The notes: a model not told the origin generated them from the sequence alone. DNA of 64,000 nt from Rhynchosporium graminicola (GCA_900074885.1 FJUW01000043.1:1-64000), one strand, 5' to 3'. Positions 22,156-36,414 are shown, counted from the first letter of the stretch. Numbers and translations: made by a program.

Positions 22156-24122
22156 TCAGTCATGCAGATAACTGGGTTTCCTTCTCGTCTCTGTGTAACG
22201 ATGCAATGCTTCCTGCAATGCTTTCGATTTGATGAATTGCTCCTTATCAGTCCGCTGCTCCTCTTCGTGCTCTGTCCGTCTGCTGAGAGCTGCATCTCCT
22301 TCGCACCTTCGATAGTCTTCGTTCATCATCTTCTTGTATAGATCCCAGTCGTCCAGTTGCGATGGTGCGGGTAATTTGAGAACCTCATGCAATGGGCGTT
22401 GGCCTGGGACTCTTTCTAGCGCGATCGTGCACCGGTAGATGTTTTTTGCTTCGTCCAAAAGCTTGTGACCAAATTGTTTAATAACATGCCTGTTGCTCCA
22501 CTTAGTGTCCTTGATCCATCAGAGCGGGACTACATTACTGCTCACAAGCCTTCATAACGGATACCAGCCTTCGGTGCGAATTTGCTCTTCAGATTGCTAC
22601 CTCTCAAGAGTCGGATAGGACAGCCGCGGTTACAACCTACCAATTTCATCAACTCGTCCCAGTTTTGAGTTATCTTGGTGTATTCGAATAAGTTGTTGGT
22701 CGGGCCGTTGACCTCTTCTCCGTCGAACAATGCTAAAGCGACGACCCCAGACTTTCCCATCGTCAATATTTTATCGACTGTTGAAGAGCAATGAGTTAGC
22801 AGTGTTACTTCCTTGCACGCGTCGGAAGTTGAAGAATACCCGATCCAACAGCGCCGTCGCGGAAAGCGCAATGCATGTTGAGCCACCACCTCACAACAAG
22901 TCAGCTTCAACTCTTCGAGATTCTCAGGACACCAGCGATCTCAATGACTTACTCTCCCGGGATAAAGTTCAGATCACCCTCCAAATCGGCGGGCAGTGCA
23001 TAGTTAACAACCCAAGTCTGGCCATGATGAGCATTGCTTGAATTGAGAGTCAGGCCCCGGAGGGCACCAGTAGCCTTCATCTGCTCTGTACGTGGCTTCT
23101 GTATATTCAAATACAGACCCTTGAATCTCCGTTCCCAGTTCCTCCTTAGTGTTTCGGATTTCGCGAACATGACCTCATGACTCTTGTATGTTGAGATCGT
23201 GTCTTTGGAGTTGAGAAGTTCTTTCAGGAGCAGATCGAAACGTGTATGAATGACCAGATCAATCTCTGTCGAAGGTCGAGATGAAATTTCTTCTCGTAAG
23301 AAGGCATCAAAAAGCAAGTTCAGTTCATCGATCTGACTCTTTGAGAGGTCCTTCTTGGCCTAGAAGTCGTTCCATTAGCTTCGTTCATCAATCTTCAGGT
23401 AATTGCGTACTCTTAACATGGCGCGAATTTCATCCGTCAGTTCAAGCAAAGCGTCAGAGTCCCAATCACCACCATCTCCAATGGATGATCCGTAGGACTG
23501 AAGTGTCTTGAGAGACTGATCAGAGTTGAAGGATCCTGCCAGAGACGTTGGCCTCGATAAGCTCCGAGGCGAGCCGGAGAGACGGATCGGTGCTTAAAGA
23601 TGAATGATCAGCTTTGTCATATCGGAATCCCGTTGAATTGCACTCACAAAGTCTCGCGCCCTGCGAGGCGCTCATAAGGCTTTGCAGACTGTCATTCCCA
23701 CCATCGACAGCAGTCCCAGTGCCCTTGAAGACACCAAAATAGCTGTTTTTGAGGGAACTTAGCTCAGTTCCAATGGGAGAGAAAAGGGTACTGCCGATCG
23801 AATTTGTATCATCACTGCTAGTTGACGAATTGCTGGTTGCTTCCATATCTTCAGGCGTGTATGTGCCCAATGCAAAGTTGTGCTTCGTGTTGTGCCGATA
23901 AGGGGAGCCCGGGGATGTGGCAGCAGTCGTGGCATTCGAAGTCGCGGTGCTCGCAACACTTGAGCTTGGGGTCGATTTAGGAGACACGGGCTCAGACTTT
24001 CGATCGCACTGATCGGCGGATGCTGAATTCTGGTCGGTAAATATTGATAAGGAGAATGGATCTCGGAATGCAAGTGCTCTGAACATCGAGGCCTTGACCT
24101 CCTTCTTGTCTTTTGCCCCCAT
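22156..24122 (-). CDS. SRA-YDG domain protein
   Basis: Six exons: 24122-23648, 23592-23411, 23359-22953, 22889-22819, 22777-22546 and 22489-22156, giving 566 residues. All introns are GT-AG, and the phases close only with this set. Residues 1-200 are Ser/Thr-rich and probably disordered. A helical segment follows (about 205-340; DALLELTDEIRAML, SQIDELNLLFDAFLREE, RNWERRFKGLYLNIQ). The SRA-YDG part (about 340-490) carries PGEWW, FRDGAVGSG, CPIRLLRG, FAPKAGIRYEGL, with the YDG-type signature near 452-456, and KNIYRCTIALERVPGQRP. A charged tail follows. In animals and plants SRA domains flip and bind 5-methylcytosine; fungal members are poorly studied. No RING, SET or PHD domain is present. The core is divergent, so binding specificity is unknown. 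Confidence 0.85.
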
Positions 24123-25075
24123 TCTGCTGGGTAGGTTGAGTCTGATTACCGTGTTGAATTTTAGGGAGTTTCTGATTTAGAGCTCGTGAGGTGCGATAGT
24201 AAAAGATGAAGTGGAGACATAGATTGCGAATGATGAAGGTAAACATCTTGTGGATGGTCTGGACTTTTGAGGCAAGAGCCATTTCACAATGTTTTTCTTT
24301 AGGAAGGTGGGATACGGCTCCTGCCCAATGGATTCCGCATCGATCCTCCATTTAAAAACTGCCGTATGGTTGACTGACTGTGTACCGACAATTTAATATG
24401 TTTCGTAGCCTCCCCTATCTTAATGCTCATTTTGACTCCCAATCCTGAGTCCTAGGATTGTTGCGTGCAGCCAAAGTTATGCGGTACTTTAGCTAAGTGA
24501 GCTCAACTTTTCCACGCAATCTCATTGACGACCACCATCCCACGTTTTTAAAGATAATTTCCATTCAATCTATGATTCGCACATCAATCAGGTGTCTTGT
24601 ACGATGCCAAGAGAAAATCGCCAATCAGCTTCACTTGGTAAAATTCAAAACGCGACCTTGGTTCTCGCAGGCTATACTGATCATACGATGAATCCTGCAA
24701 ACTCTGATTAGATGCGGATCCTTTGAGTAGACCTGAACAAAAACCCTCGATCAACGTAGTCAGGTCCTTTATTGTCTCCTAGTAGCTGCTGCGTGAGAAC
24801 CTGGTTATAATGCTCGGGACCAGACTTAGTATGTGGTCAAGAAGTCGCGAAGACATTTCCAGGCGATAGTGCGCATCTCCAATTCCTCCACGGCTATGTA
24901 GCAATTACATCCATATCTAACTTGGCTCTGATCGGCTCAGAAGTATGTATCTATATTTCGTGACAGAAAGCCAGGGCATGACAAGAGAGGCATTACATTT
25001 CGATACGTGCTCATTAACGACGAAATACTGGTAGCGAAAACTCCAGGACTTGGTGCCATCGAGTCTATTTCCTAG
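24123..25075. other. Intergenic up to the Helitron boundary
   Basis: Promoter side of the SRA gene, then 700 bases without a gene. Composition stays balanced until the TC start of the Helitron at 25076. The ORFs at 23992-24351 and 24497-24691 have no recognisable features. Confidence 0.5.
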
Positions 25076-27965
25076 TCTATATAATATTGAGCTACTTGTG
25101 GATCCCTAGTTAAAAAAACTATTACGTGAAATGCTATAATTGGCTATAGCGAGGCCTTAGCGGGTGCACAGCCGAAAAGAAGGAATATTAAATATTTTCG
25201 GGCCACTTAACGTTCGTATATTTCGACTTAACGTTTATATATTTCGTCTATAAGCTCTTACTATCCGTCTACTAATAGAGTCTTCTCCTCCTAAATAGTA
25301 TTCGAATTATAACCGGAATCAGCTTATTAGTGACTTTCGAACGAATCGTATAAGTATACGATATAAGACGTGTTTTAGGTATAACGTATATCTATTCTTC
25401 TAGCTTCCGGTCCGAAACTAATAATAAGTAGGCAGATTAAGCGCTTTCCCGGTAGCTACTTTAAGAAGTCGATCTTAATACTCCTCAGCGGACCTATAGC
25501 GTATCTATTATAAGCTTTCTAGCTACTTCTCGACCTGCGAAGCGCTACTAACGAATACGTATATAAATCTAGGCTGATATAGCTACTTAACTTAATCGAC
25601 TACCTCCTTTATCTTCTTTGCTTTCGGAAGAGCCTCCTTTATAGCTTATATTAGCTCTAGTAGTACCTGCCCTAGTAGTACCTGCTCTAAGATAAGCTAT
25701 TCCGTATGGATTTCGGTCTCTTTTCGCTATTATAAGTCCGTAAGATATTAGTCAGATAGATTATTAGTATACTAAGTGCGCTATACTTCACTAGATCGAT
25801 AAAGTAAGAGCTAGGGGTAAATACGAGCTCTATTATAAAAAGGGAGCTATTTACCTAAAGCTATTACGAGAAATGCCGGATGTCTTACAGAGGTTATTAG
25901 ATAGTACGGATCCGCGAAGTGAACTGTTTTAGTAGAAGATATACTAATATAATATAGCTCTTTCTTTTATATCTATAAATACTACTAAAGAAGATCGTAT
26001 TAATCTTAATTATAAATTGATTACCTTTATAGCTCACGGGGAGCTATATTATCTATAAGAGCTCTTAATTCCTAGTCCGCGAATAATACTTATCTATACT
26101 TAATTATTTTTCTATAACTCTAATTATATAACTAATATTCGACTTATATATTATAATTCTCTTAACGCTATAATTCTACGCGACTTACATAAGATAGTTA
26201 TTACTAATAATCTATTTATAGCTATATACCGGACTACCTAAGAGCGATTATAAGTCTAAGATAATAATTTCCGAATTATTCTTAGCTTATAAATATAACT
26301 AGTAATATAGACCGAGGCTAATAAAAGACGCGAGAATCTTCCGGTTATAAACGAGATTACCGGAATTATCTCGGATAAGTTTAATAAAGCTAGCTTTCGC
26401 GATATTATACTTATAATCCGAGAACCTCGCTATAATAGACTACGTTTATATTAAGTATATATTACGAATCCTATATACTTTCTATTAAGTTATTTATTAC
26501 TCTTTTCTTATAGTAAGCTAAAGTAATATTAGTCTTTATAGATCTACGATCGAGATCGAATTATAAAACGCTTAGAGTAATAGCTATTTTATAAGTTCTA
26601 GCTCTTCTAATAAGCCTATTAACTCTTAAACTTTTTCTATACGAACTGCATATTTTAATAATACGTTATCGATATCTATATCGCTTATTATACTACTCGA
26701 CTAGAATAGATAAAGCGTTATTAAGAAGATATACGTGCGGATATATATAATAGGCTTATAGATACGCTTATCCGGGCCGATAGCGACTCTATAGAATATA
26801 AGCGTTAGTTTATCTTTCCTTCTTCTTTTATTAGAAGCGATCGTTTTATATAATAATTATTTCAAGATTCTATAGCGATAGTATACTTTTTCGGATAACT
26901 TATACTCTTTATTATATTTATAGCTAACCCGCGATAGCCCGAAATCGTCTATGAACTTTAGAAAATATAATCCTAGCTAGTTAATAGGCCTAATATTATT
27001 ATACGCGTCTTCTGCTTAAAGATTAAAGAGCTTCTTAATAATATCAAAAAAGGAGCCTTTAGAAAACACTATACTTATATTTATACTATTAAGTATTAAA
27101 AGTATAGTTTACTTTATCTTTATCTTCTTCTTTAGCTCGAGAGTATAAGTAATTATTTAATACTAACTAGAGTCGACGAGATTATATCTATAGAGATTCC
27201 GAACGAGACTATAGACCCTATAGGTAAGTTACAAGAGTTAGTTTTAAATAATATAACTCACGGGCCCTATAGGTATGACTTTCCGAATACTCCTTATATA
27301 GCTTATAAGTACGCTAGCGACCTGTTATAGTATTAGAAACGCTTTCCGAAGGCGTTTAAACCTACTATAGTTATTATAGAAGATAGTTACTCTAAATATT
27401 ATCGTTAGGAAGATAGCTAAACGTTTATAGTTCGTAAAGATAGCTAAGAAGTTACTTTAGATAACTAATAAGTAGTTCTATATAATCCGTATCTTCTTAA
27501 TTACTACTAATTATATATTAACGTTGAAGTTTATAGGTTAGTATAAGCTATTAAGTATATCTATAAGTATATATATATAAGAGTATAGACCGAACGACTC
27601 TTACGATCTTAAATATAGACGATAAGATTACCTATTACGTATAAGTATAATATATAAGTCCCCTGGAAGCTTTATAGCGACTATTCGAATATCCTACTTA
27701 TAAGGAATTTCCGCTTATATAATATCTTATAGTTTATTTATAAGAAGAGTAAACTATATATTTCAAGCTTAGTTTATCTATAGAAGAGATAGCTATAAAG
27801 CGAGATATAGCCTATTCTACTCTTATAGGGTTCTTCGAATTTAATACTATAAACCTTACTATCGGGCTATAGTTATATTCGGAGTTTCTAGCTTATTGCG
27901 TCTAGGATCAGTCGACCTATAAATAGCGCTTACGAAAGAGAGGAGATAATCGTATCGGCTATATA

Positions 27966-28200
27966 TGTGACGCTTGCTCTAGAAAGGTCTCACTCACTAC
28001 CTAATGGGTAAGACCTCATATTGCATAGAATATGAAGTAGTAAGAATCAACTTAGAATCTACAACTAAGGAGTGAAGGAGTAGAGAGAGAAGGGAAGTAT
28101 ATATATGAAAAGGGGCCCCCAAACTCTACTCGTGTAATCTCGCTTAGCAGTAAGTGTTTCCACCAATAGGGGGAAACCTCCAATCTGACCAGTCGTTACA
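27966..28200 (-). repeat. Solo LTR of gypsy B in the Helitron (TSD ATATA)
   Basis: 235 bp, TGTGACGCTTGC to CCAGTCGTTACA. It is flanked by ATATA at 27961-27965 and ATATA at 28201-28205. Same orientation as gypsy B. It still holds many CpA sites (for example TCACTCACTAC and CACCAATAGG) and is clearly less mutated than the Helitron around it. Confidence 0.92.
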
Positions 28201-29850
28201 ATATATATTATTATAGCCCTATTTCAGGGGAACGTTTCTACTTATAGCTACTCTTAACGATCGTTCGCGGACCGAAATCGTTTAATAAGCTATATGATTT
28301 TAAAGGAGTTACTTACGAGACGTATAAAGCTACTTATATTATATATAGTTTAGCTGAAAACGATTAAGAGTAGTTTTAATACTTCGACGAAGTAAAGCTA
28401 TTCACTTTAGTAAGTAGTCTACGAACGCTTTTTTTAACTAGACTCTATTAATAAGAGATTATAGACCTATTAGCTATCTAGGAGCGATATAAGGAATACT
28501 TCTACGATAATCTCGCTTATTAGCTATATTAAAAACCCGGCTTTCCTCTCTCTCTTCTGAACTTATATTATAATTATAAACTATAGCTCTTAGCTAAGGG
28601 TCTTACGGATTAGTACTAGTTACTTTCGGGCGTTAGTCTACTTACTTATAAGTAGGATTAAGCTTATTATTATATCTCCTAATAGATAATAGATAATCGA
28701 ATCGAAGATTTTACTACTTTAGCGCAAACGATAAAAGCGAACCTTAATAGCGATTAGCTTATAGCCTTTACGAATATCGTAACTATAATTATTACCGAAC
28801 CGGAAATAGCGCACTTTTACATCTAAAGCTAAAGTAGATCTAGTAAAACGTATCTATATAAGACTCTCTGCTATTATTACTATAGCGAAGAAAAGTCAGT
28901 CCTTTACGTCGCTTCTACTAGTATTATAGCCCTATTATTACTAAATAGGCGTATATTATACTTATAATTTAAGATCCTGATCGATCTTACGGAATAGTCC
29001 GTAAGTAGTATTACGAAGTAAAGCGCGCTCGGCGGTCTCTTACGTTAAGTTAATCTGATTATCTAAGACGAGGTACTAATATAATATAAATATTATTTTA
29101 AGGTAATATACTACTTATTAGTCGATTTATAAGGCTCTATAGATAACGTTCTCTTTAGCGGTATACTTATAATACTTAGTAGAGACTTTAAGCAGATACT
29201 TCTAGTTATACCGCGGGGTTCGCGGGCTAATATCGTAATTACTTATATTTAAAAGTTATTTATCTAGCCCTAATTATATCGTATTACCTTACGGATTAAT
29301 ATGCGAGTCCGAGAAGGGGTTTATAGTCCGGAATTCGTAGATTAAGTTAGTAATCTATCTTATGATCCGCGTAAAGAGCTTTTAGTTATAGTTCCGGATT
29401 ATATTTATTAATCTATCGGCGTTTCTAGTTTTATCGACTCTATCTATTCGCTAGCTCTTCTTAGAGGAGCTACTATAGATCCGACTACCTTTATAGGTCG
29501 CTATCTTTTATTAACTCTAAATATAACTATTATAAAGCTAAATAGAATAATTCTTAGTTACTTTCCGGGCTAGTTATAGACCTACTTAGCTATAGATATA
29601 TATATAACTAACGTAGATATCGCTAAGATAGACCTTTATTAGGTTTTAGCTAAGACTCTTTAAAAAATCGATCTTCTTTCGCTACTACTATCGCACTTAT
29701 ACCTTAAGCTCGGTTCGCTTATTCTTCTTTTATATAATCTTATACTACCGGAAGGCTTTTATAATAGAACGCGATTAGTAGTTATAAGCTTAAGAAAGTA
29801 TTATATCAAGGCTCGGATCTTAAGTAGAGACTTTAATAGATAGTTATAAG

Positions 29851-30085
29851 TGTGACGCTTGCTCTAGAAAGGTCTCAAAACTACCTGAGTAATAAGACCT
29901 CATATTGCTATGAATATAAAGTAGTAAGAATCACTTAAGAATCTACAACTAAGGAGTAAAGAAGTAGAGAGAGAATAGAAGTATATATATAAAAAGGAGC
30001 CCCCAAACTCTACTCGTGTAATCTCGCTTAGCAGTAAGTGTTTCCACTAATAGGGAGAGACCTCCAAACCTGACTAGTCGTCACA
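29851..30085 (-). repeat. 3' LTR of gypsy B
   Basis: 235 bp, TGTGACGCTTGC to CTAGTCGTCACA, with perfect 7-bp terminal inverted TGTGACG/CGTCACA. It is better preserved than the partner LTR at 36180. Confidence 0.93.
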
Positions 30086-33000
30086 CTACCCCCCCCTCCG
30101 AAAAAAGCTCGCCCTCGAGCGTTAGTCTATCTCCTTATTACTATTAAGGTAGTCGTAATCATTAATTCCATCGTAGAAAGCTTTTAGCTAATTAGGTAGT
30201 CTAGTAGGAGGTCTAGCTTATATTAAGTTATTAAGGTAGAATTATTATAGCTTAGCAGGAGCGTATTTAACGTCTATAGTATTATACTATATAAGATCAA
30301 CGTCTTAATTTAACTAGGAAACTCAGTATAAGAGGCTATTACGCTACTTACGGCATGTAAGTATATCTTCGATCTCCTATTCATTATCACTAGTAATATT
30401 AATAAGTAGTAGCAGTAGTAAGGTTTATCCTAGCAAGGAGTCGTTTAGGTACTTCCGTAGCTTAGCAGCAGGGAATACGTTATATACTTTCATACTAGTA
30501 GGGAGCTCTAAGCAATAAGAGCTTCCGACCTTTTCAATTATATAGAAGAGTCTATTAGTTAAGAAGTCGAGTTTTTTACTAAGTCGAGTACTCGTAAAGT
30601 AGCATATATCTAGCTAGATAAGGTCGTCTATAGTAAAGTCGACTTCATAGCGTGAGCGATTATAGGATTAAGACATCTTAGCTTATACACATTAGAGGCT
30701 AGATTAAGTAGTAGTCTAGGCGTCGCGTAGGCGATTAGCGTAATCTAGAGCTTACTAAGTATTCAACTTATTAGTAAGCGTAATAGAGTCAGGTAAGTCT
30801 TTCTAATTCTAATTAACACGGAGTATATATCTATAAACGACTTTAAAAGGTAAGAGACCTCTAAGGGATTCGTAAGGGAGAGTCATCTAGGTATAGTCTA
30901 TAATAAGTAAGAATTCCGACTAGTCGTCTTAATAGTAAGAGATAAAAGGTCATAATCTACGTTAAAGATATTAGTTATAGATCTCTATTTAGCTATCTAT
31001 TTATAAGTAGTCTACTATAGAAAGCTATCTTTTAGTACTAAGAATTATAATAACTATAGTCCAAAAACGGGAAACGAATTAAGGCTCTCTATCAGAGGTA
31101 ATTATTAATAGAGCTCCGAAATAGCAGTATACATAATACAAGTAAAGCTTTATAAGGTCGCGCGTATCAGAGGTCTTTCGGCATAGAATACTAATTACTT
31201 ATTTACTAAAACAGTCGATAAATACGAGAATATTATCATAGCTATATTTATCGCGGTTAAAGCTATAGTAGTTAACTATAATATACTCCCATAGACGTGA
31301 TAATACAGGCAGGGGTTAGAGGAGGCCCGGTTTCTTATCACGCGGTACTTAAATTCGTCAGCAAGTATAATAGTTATAGTAGTACTAGTTAATAGTTAAA
31401 GCGATTCCGTACTACTAGTATTATAATACTAGTAGTTATAAGGTCTTCTTTACACTTAGATAAGTAGTCTCTAATCAGTCGTATACTTCGCGTATAAGTA
31501 ACATACGAAAGTATAAGACATTAAGTACAATTAGTCTTCCTTTATAGAGTAGAAGATCTTTTTCTATAGTTAGTTTTCTAGGAGTAGCAGAGAGAGCTTA
31601 TTTCCGTAAAGCTTAAAGTAATAGCATAATACGATTAGCGTTAAGTACTTACTATACTATAGAAAAGACTAGCGATAAGTAAGCGACTTCTAAGGCGTTA
31701 ATAAGCTAAAAGTTATCTATAGAGTTAGAGCTATTCCGGAGGTTACTTATAAGTAGTACTAGATCGATTTAGTCTTCGCGTAGTAGCTACTATAAACACT
31801 AAGTTCTTTTAGCGTTATTCTAGTTATCTAATTTATCTATTCTATAAGAGAGAGCGTCAGCGAGTAGATTATACTTCCTAGGTCGATAAGTAATTATAAA
31901 GTTATAATCTACGAGTAGCTCGGCCTATCGGGCTTATTATACATTTAGCTATTTAGAGGTCATAAAGTACTTAAGAGCTTTATAATTAATAATAACGCGG
32001 ATCTAATATAGTGCGCCTACGAGCTTAGATCTCTAGTTACTAAAAGATCATATAATTGCAAGTATTTCCTTATCGTAAACAGTATAATTAAGCTCGGCAG
32101 GTAGTATAGTCTTAAAGAAGTAGGCTACTAGGAACTAGTCTTCGTCGTACTATTACGATAGCACACCTGCTATTACTCTATTACTAGCGTCTATTTCGAT
32201 CATATAAGGTAGATATTACTAATAGTAGTAGAGGAGTAGTACCGAAGTAAGAGCGTACTTTAGGTAATTAAAGGTATCTTTATACTCAATAGCGAACCGA
32301 AATAATATATTATTTTTAGTAAGTTATATAAGAGGTTTTACGATAATTCCGTAGTACTTAATAAATAATAAGTAGAAGTTATAAAAGCCTAAGAATAATT
32401 ATACGCCCTTAACTATAGTCAGGTAATTCTAAGATTATATAATATTAACCTTCTTAAGGTCTACCTCGATCCTAGAAGTAGAAATAATAAATCTAAGGTA
32501 TTTAGTACAAGTAATATTAAATTCATACTTCTTAAGGTCGGCTTATAATCTAGCGTCTTACAATCGTTATAGTACCTTATATATATATAATTAATACTAT
32601 AGTAAATCGTTAGAGTAGATCAGAATATCGTCTAGATATACTATATAAAAGTCGTCTAAGTAGTCGAATAAGATATTATTCATATATCGCTAGTATATCG
32701 TAGGGCCGTTAGTCAGACCGAAAGGGAGTACCTTATACTTATATATACCGTAATAAGTCCGGAAGGTCGTATACTCTTTAGAAGCTAGATCTATTCGAAT
32801 TCAGTAGAACGCTTAGCGAATATCTAGTTTAGTGAATATCTTAGTAGTAGAGATTCTAGCTAGCGTTTTATCGATTAATAGTAGTAGATATTAATCCTTC
32901 CTCATGAGGTTATTAAGTACGCGAAAGTCGATATAGAATCTTAGACTTCTATTAGCTTTTTTAACGAAAAAAAAAAGTAAAGCGTATAGTACTTAAGAAG

Positions 33001-36000
33001 GTTAAATAAAACCTTTAGCTAAGTTATTAGTAATATACGCCTTAACGACTTTAAGTTCTTTAGCTAATATCTTATATAAGGGAGAGTATTTAAGGTTCTT
33101 CTTAGCCCCTTCCTTAAGCTTAATTCGATAATCGTATAAGCGATAAGAAGGGAGAATATCGCTAGCTTCCTTAGAAAAGACGTATACCTACTAGCTATAC
33201 TCGTAAGAGATCTATAGTTCTGAATCTAATTCGCTTAAGCTAATAGTAAATTACTAGGCAGTTTTATAACGTTCTATAAAGTCGATAGTTAAAGATACGA
33301 TAGTAGTATTATATTACTAAACTGCGATTCGGTCGTTAAAAAGCTTATCTATCTCGTGAAAAGTAATAGAAAAGATCTTATCGTTAGAAGACTTCTAGCG
33401 TTTATATAAGAGATAAAAAGCTAAGCTACTAATTATATAAATCTCTAGCGTAAGAGGCTCTAGAAGAGGTCTAGGTATACGAGATAATCTTTATCGCTTC
33501 CGAAATATCATAGTAGCTATTTTTATACTTTAAGTAGCTTCTATTAAGTCGCGAGATAGTATTCCGAGTAACTATTAGTCTATAGTATAAATTATAAAAG
33601 AATAGTCTTATAAATAAGTCTTTAAAATAGAGACTTCTAATTAGGGTTAAAGTAGAGATTCACGCGGGATATAAGCGATAATATCGCTAAATTATACGCA
33701 CTTTAGCTATATATCAGTAGCTTCTCTAGAGTATAAAGACTTCTCTTTACTACTCTATTCTTATTCTTTAGGTAATAAATACTTAAGCTCGTTATATCTA
33801 TAATAAGTAGTATAAACGCCGGAGAAATAGTCCTAACTAATAAGTAGTAGTAATAGAGAGTTAGTTACCTATAGAATACTCTCTAAGGGAGAGTTTTAGA
33901 TATTTTTATAGCTATAAGTCTCCATAGAAATACGCTTCAGAGCTAGTAATAGTTATTTAATAATAGAGATAGAGTTAATAATAGCTCGAATATTAATAGG
34001 AGAGTTAGCTATACTTCGCTATTCCTCGTACGCTTCCTAGAACTAATTAAAGCGTTTGTTTCGTTCGTTAGCGTTATGTTAGTAGCGCTAGTAAGTATAG
34101 TATTTATATAAGTCCTTGATCTCGATCGGAGAGCTATAAACGTTACTAGGAGGAGTATATAGTAGCTAAATGATCTATTGTTTAGAGGTATCTAAGAGTA
34201 CTTAATATTCCGAAAGCTAGGTCCTTCCGAGTATAATACTATAGTTTCCGAGAGTAGTAATAAGAAAGAGAATAAATACATAAACGCGAAAATCTACTAT
34301 TAAATTAAGTATCGTATAGTAACTAATAGTACTACTATTAACGCTATTAAAGCTTTTAATAGGAATTGCGTTTAGCAGAAGGTAAATTGAAAGTTTTAAA
34401 AAGAAGGAAAGGGATTTAAGAAAAGAATAATTAATAAAATAGTATCTATTAGCTCTAGAATCGAGAAGTGCGGGTAGCTTATACGAGAGTCTATTCTTAG
34501 TAAGAGTAGCACGTGTAGTAAACGATTAACTACTAAGAAGCTTCATAAGGTTAAGATATCGCATATCTCGTATACTACCTAGGAAGGAGTCTTTCCCTAG
34601 GCGTAGTCTTTTGCTAGCGGTTTAATATACTCCTAGGTATTATTATACGTCTCTTTATTATTATTATCTTCTAACTCGCTATAAACGTTATTATTAGCAT
34701 TAATTATATTAATTCGATACAGAGTATTAGGTCGAGCTAACAATAAGCGTAGATATAAGATAAGCGTAAAGTAATAAGGAATATTCGCTAGCGATTATAC
34801 ATAAGGCGTATTGTTTCGTGCAGAGTATAGTGCTTATTTACTAGTCGCACTAGTATTCTCGGGCGTAGGAAGACTAATTTACAGATAAGAAGAGGAGTTA
34901 GTACTATAGCGCTAGGAGGAGGTATTTATAAGGCGTTCCCGAGTCGCGCTAGCCTTAGCTAAAGACTAGGAATAGTAAGTCTTTTCAATAAATTAACCTT
35001 AGTCTTCAGCTTATATAGCCTTAACGTATTCTTCTAGTATCCTTAACGTTCAGTACTATTAGAAGAGCTATTTCCGTAGCTATACAAGTAGCTTCTCCTA
35101 TAAGTCCATTTTCAGAGTCGATTAATTATTTACTCTAGCTTTACGAGCTAGCGTACGAAACTCGTAGTAGAACATCTAGAAGGTCTACTTATAATCTATC
35201 TTTAGCGCGGAGTAGCTAGCTCTTATAGTTTATTAATCGTATAGATTAGATAAGAAGGAGATAAGTTAAGTAATTATATTAAGTGAATCGATTATACTAC
35301 CTTCTTCGTTATATTCTAGTTCTAAGAATAAGAGTTCTAGGTAAGTTCTAGCTATTCCTTCCGTTTAGTTAAGTAACTAATCTTTATAATAATCTTAATC
35401 GATAAAGTAGCTAGAGTAGCGCTAGAGGGCGTTACGTATCTATACTTCCTAGAGTTTTAGAGAGTAGTCGATTCTATCAGAGAGCTTATTTAGAAAGTTC
35501 GGTATCTTCTCTATACGCGTAGCGTATAATATTAATGATATTCCTCTAGTAGATTATTCTTAACGACGATTATCAGGCGTAAGAGTAGCGTTATCTTCTT
35601 TAATTAATAGTAGTAGTATTATATACGATTAAACGTTATTAAACGATATAGACTTAGTAGAGCGCTAAGCAGTTAACTAGCGTAGTTCTAAGAACTCGTC
35701 CCGTAACTAGCGTAATTCTATAGACAGATTAGCGTTTAATTATCTCTCCTTCGCGAGCTTCCTTTCTGCCTCTTATAGCTAGTAAGCACGGTCTTCCTAT
35801 GAGTTACTTATAGTTACTATTAATATAAGAGTATTATCAGGGAGGTTTAGCGACTTAGTAAGTTAGTTAATTATAGTAAGAGTTAGGGAGCTTAACTCGG
35901 ACGAGGTATCGTCGTAAGTACTCTCTACTATAGAGAGAGGTAGGTTATAGCGAGTATTATAAGTCGCTAAAGAATAAGAGGTAAAAGGAGTAAGAGAACA

Positions 36001-36179
36001 AATAGTCGATTTATCGGACTTAGGTTACTTCGGTTTAGGTACTATTCTTCAAGTTTATACTTAGTATAAGCCTTCTCTATATAGCGTAGTCTCTTGCGTT
36101 TAGTAGCTCTAGGCATAGAGGTATAATATAAGTAGATATTTATTATCTTCCTAGACGTAAGTAAAAGAGTTATAGATAA

Positions 36180-36414
36180 TATAACGCTTACTCTAGAAAA
36201 GTCTTAAAACTACCTAAGTAATAAGACCTTATATTACTATAAATATAAAGTAGTAAGAATCACTTGAGAATCTATAACTAAGGAGTAAAGAAGTAGAGAG
36301 AGAATAGAAGTATATACATGAAAAGGGGCCCCTAAACTCTACTCGTATAATCTCGCTTAGCAGTAAGTATTTCCACTAATAGGGAGAGACCTCCAAACCT
36401 GACCAGTCGTCACA
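36180..36414 (-). repeat. 5' LTR of gypsy B
   Basis: 235 bp, starting TATAACGCTTAC (mutated TGTGACGCTTGC) and ending CCAGTCGTCACA, followed by the target duplication ATAAG. Confidence 0.93.

Larger units (their letters stand above)
29851..36414 (-). mobile_element. Complete Ty3/gypsy retrotransposon B (6564 bp, TSD ATAAG)
   Basis: Two 235-bp LTRs (29851-30085 and 36180-36414) are flanked by ATAAG at 29846-29850 and 36415-36419. The polypurine tract lies next to the left LTR as its complement (CTACCCCCCCCTCCG, 30086-30100), so the element reads on the minus strand. Reverse transcriptase is recognisable on that strand at about 32600-32960, with KVLPFGLTNGP, FDYLDDFYIVYLDDILIYS. The region near 33630-36179, upstream in transcription, should hold gag and is the part repeated at 1-2552. 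Stops are frequent, so it cannot be autonomous. Inserted in the Helitron helicase. Confidence 0.92.

Noticed and set aside
23992..24351. Alternative upstream start for the SRA gene
   Set aside because: The ORF is in a different frame and leads into no SRA exon; the ATG at 24122 gives consistent phases through six exons.
27966..28200. MITE-like element with TGTGACG/CGTCACA inverted ends
   Set aside because: The same 235-bp unit forms both LTRs of gypsy B, so single copies are solo LTRs.
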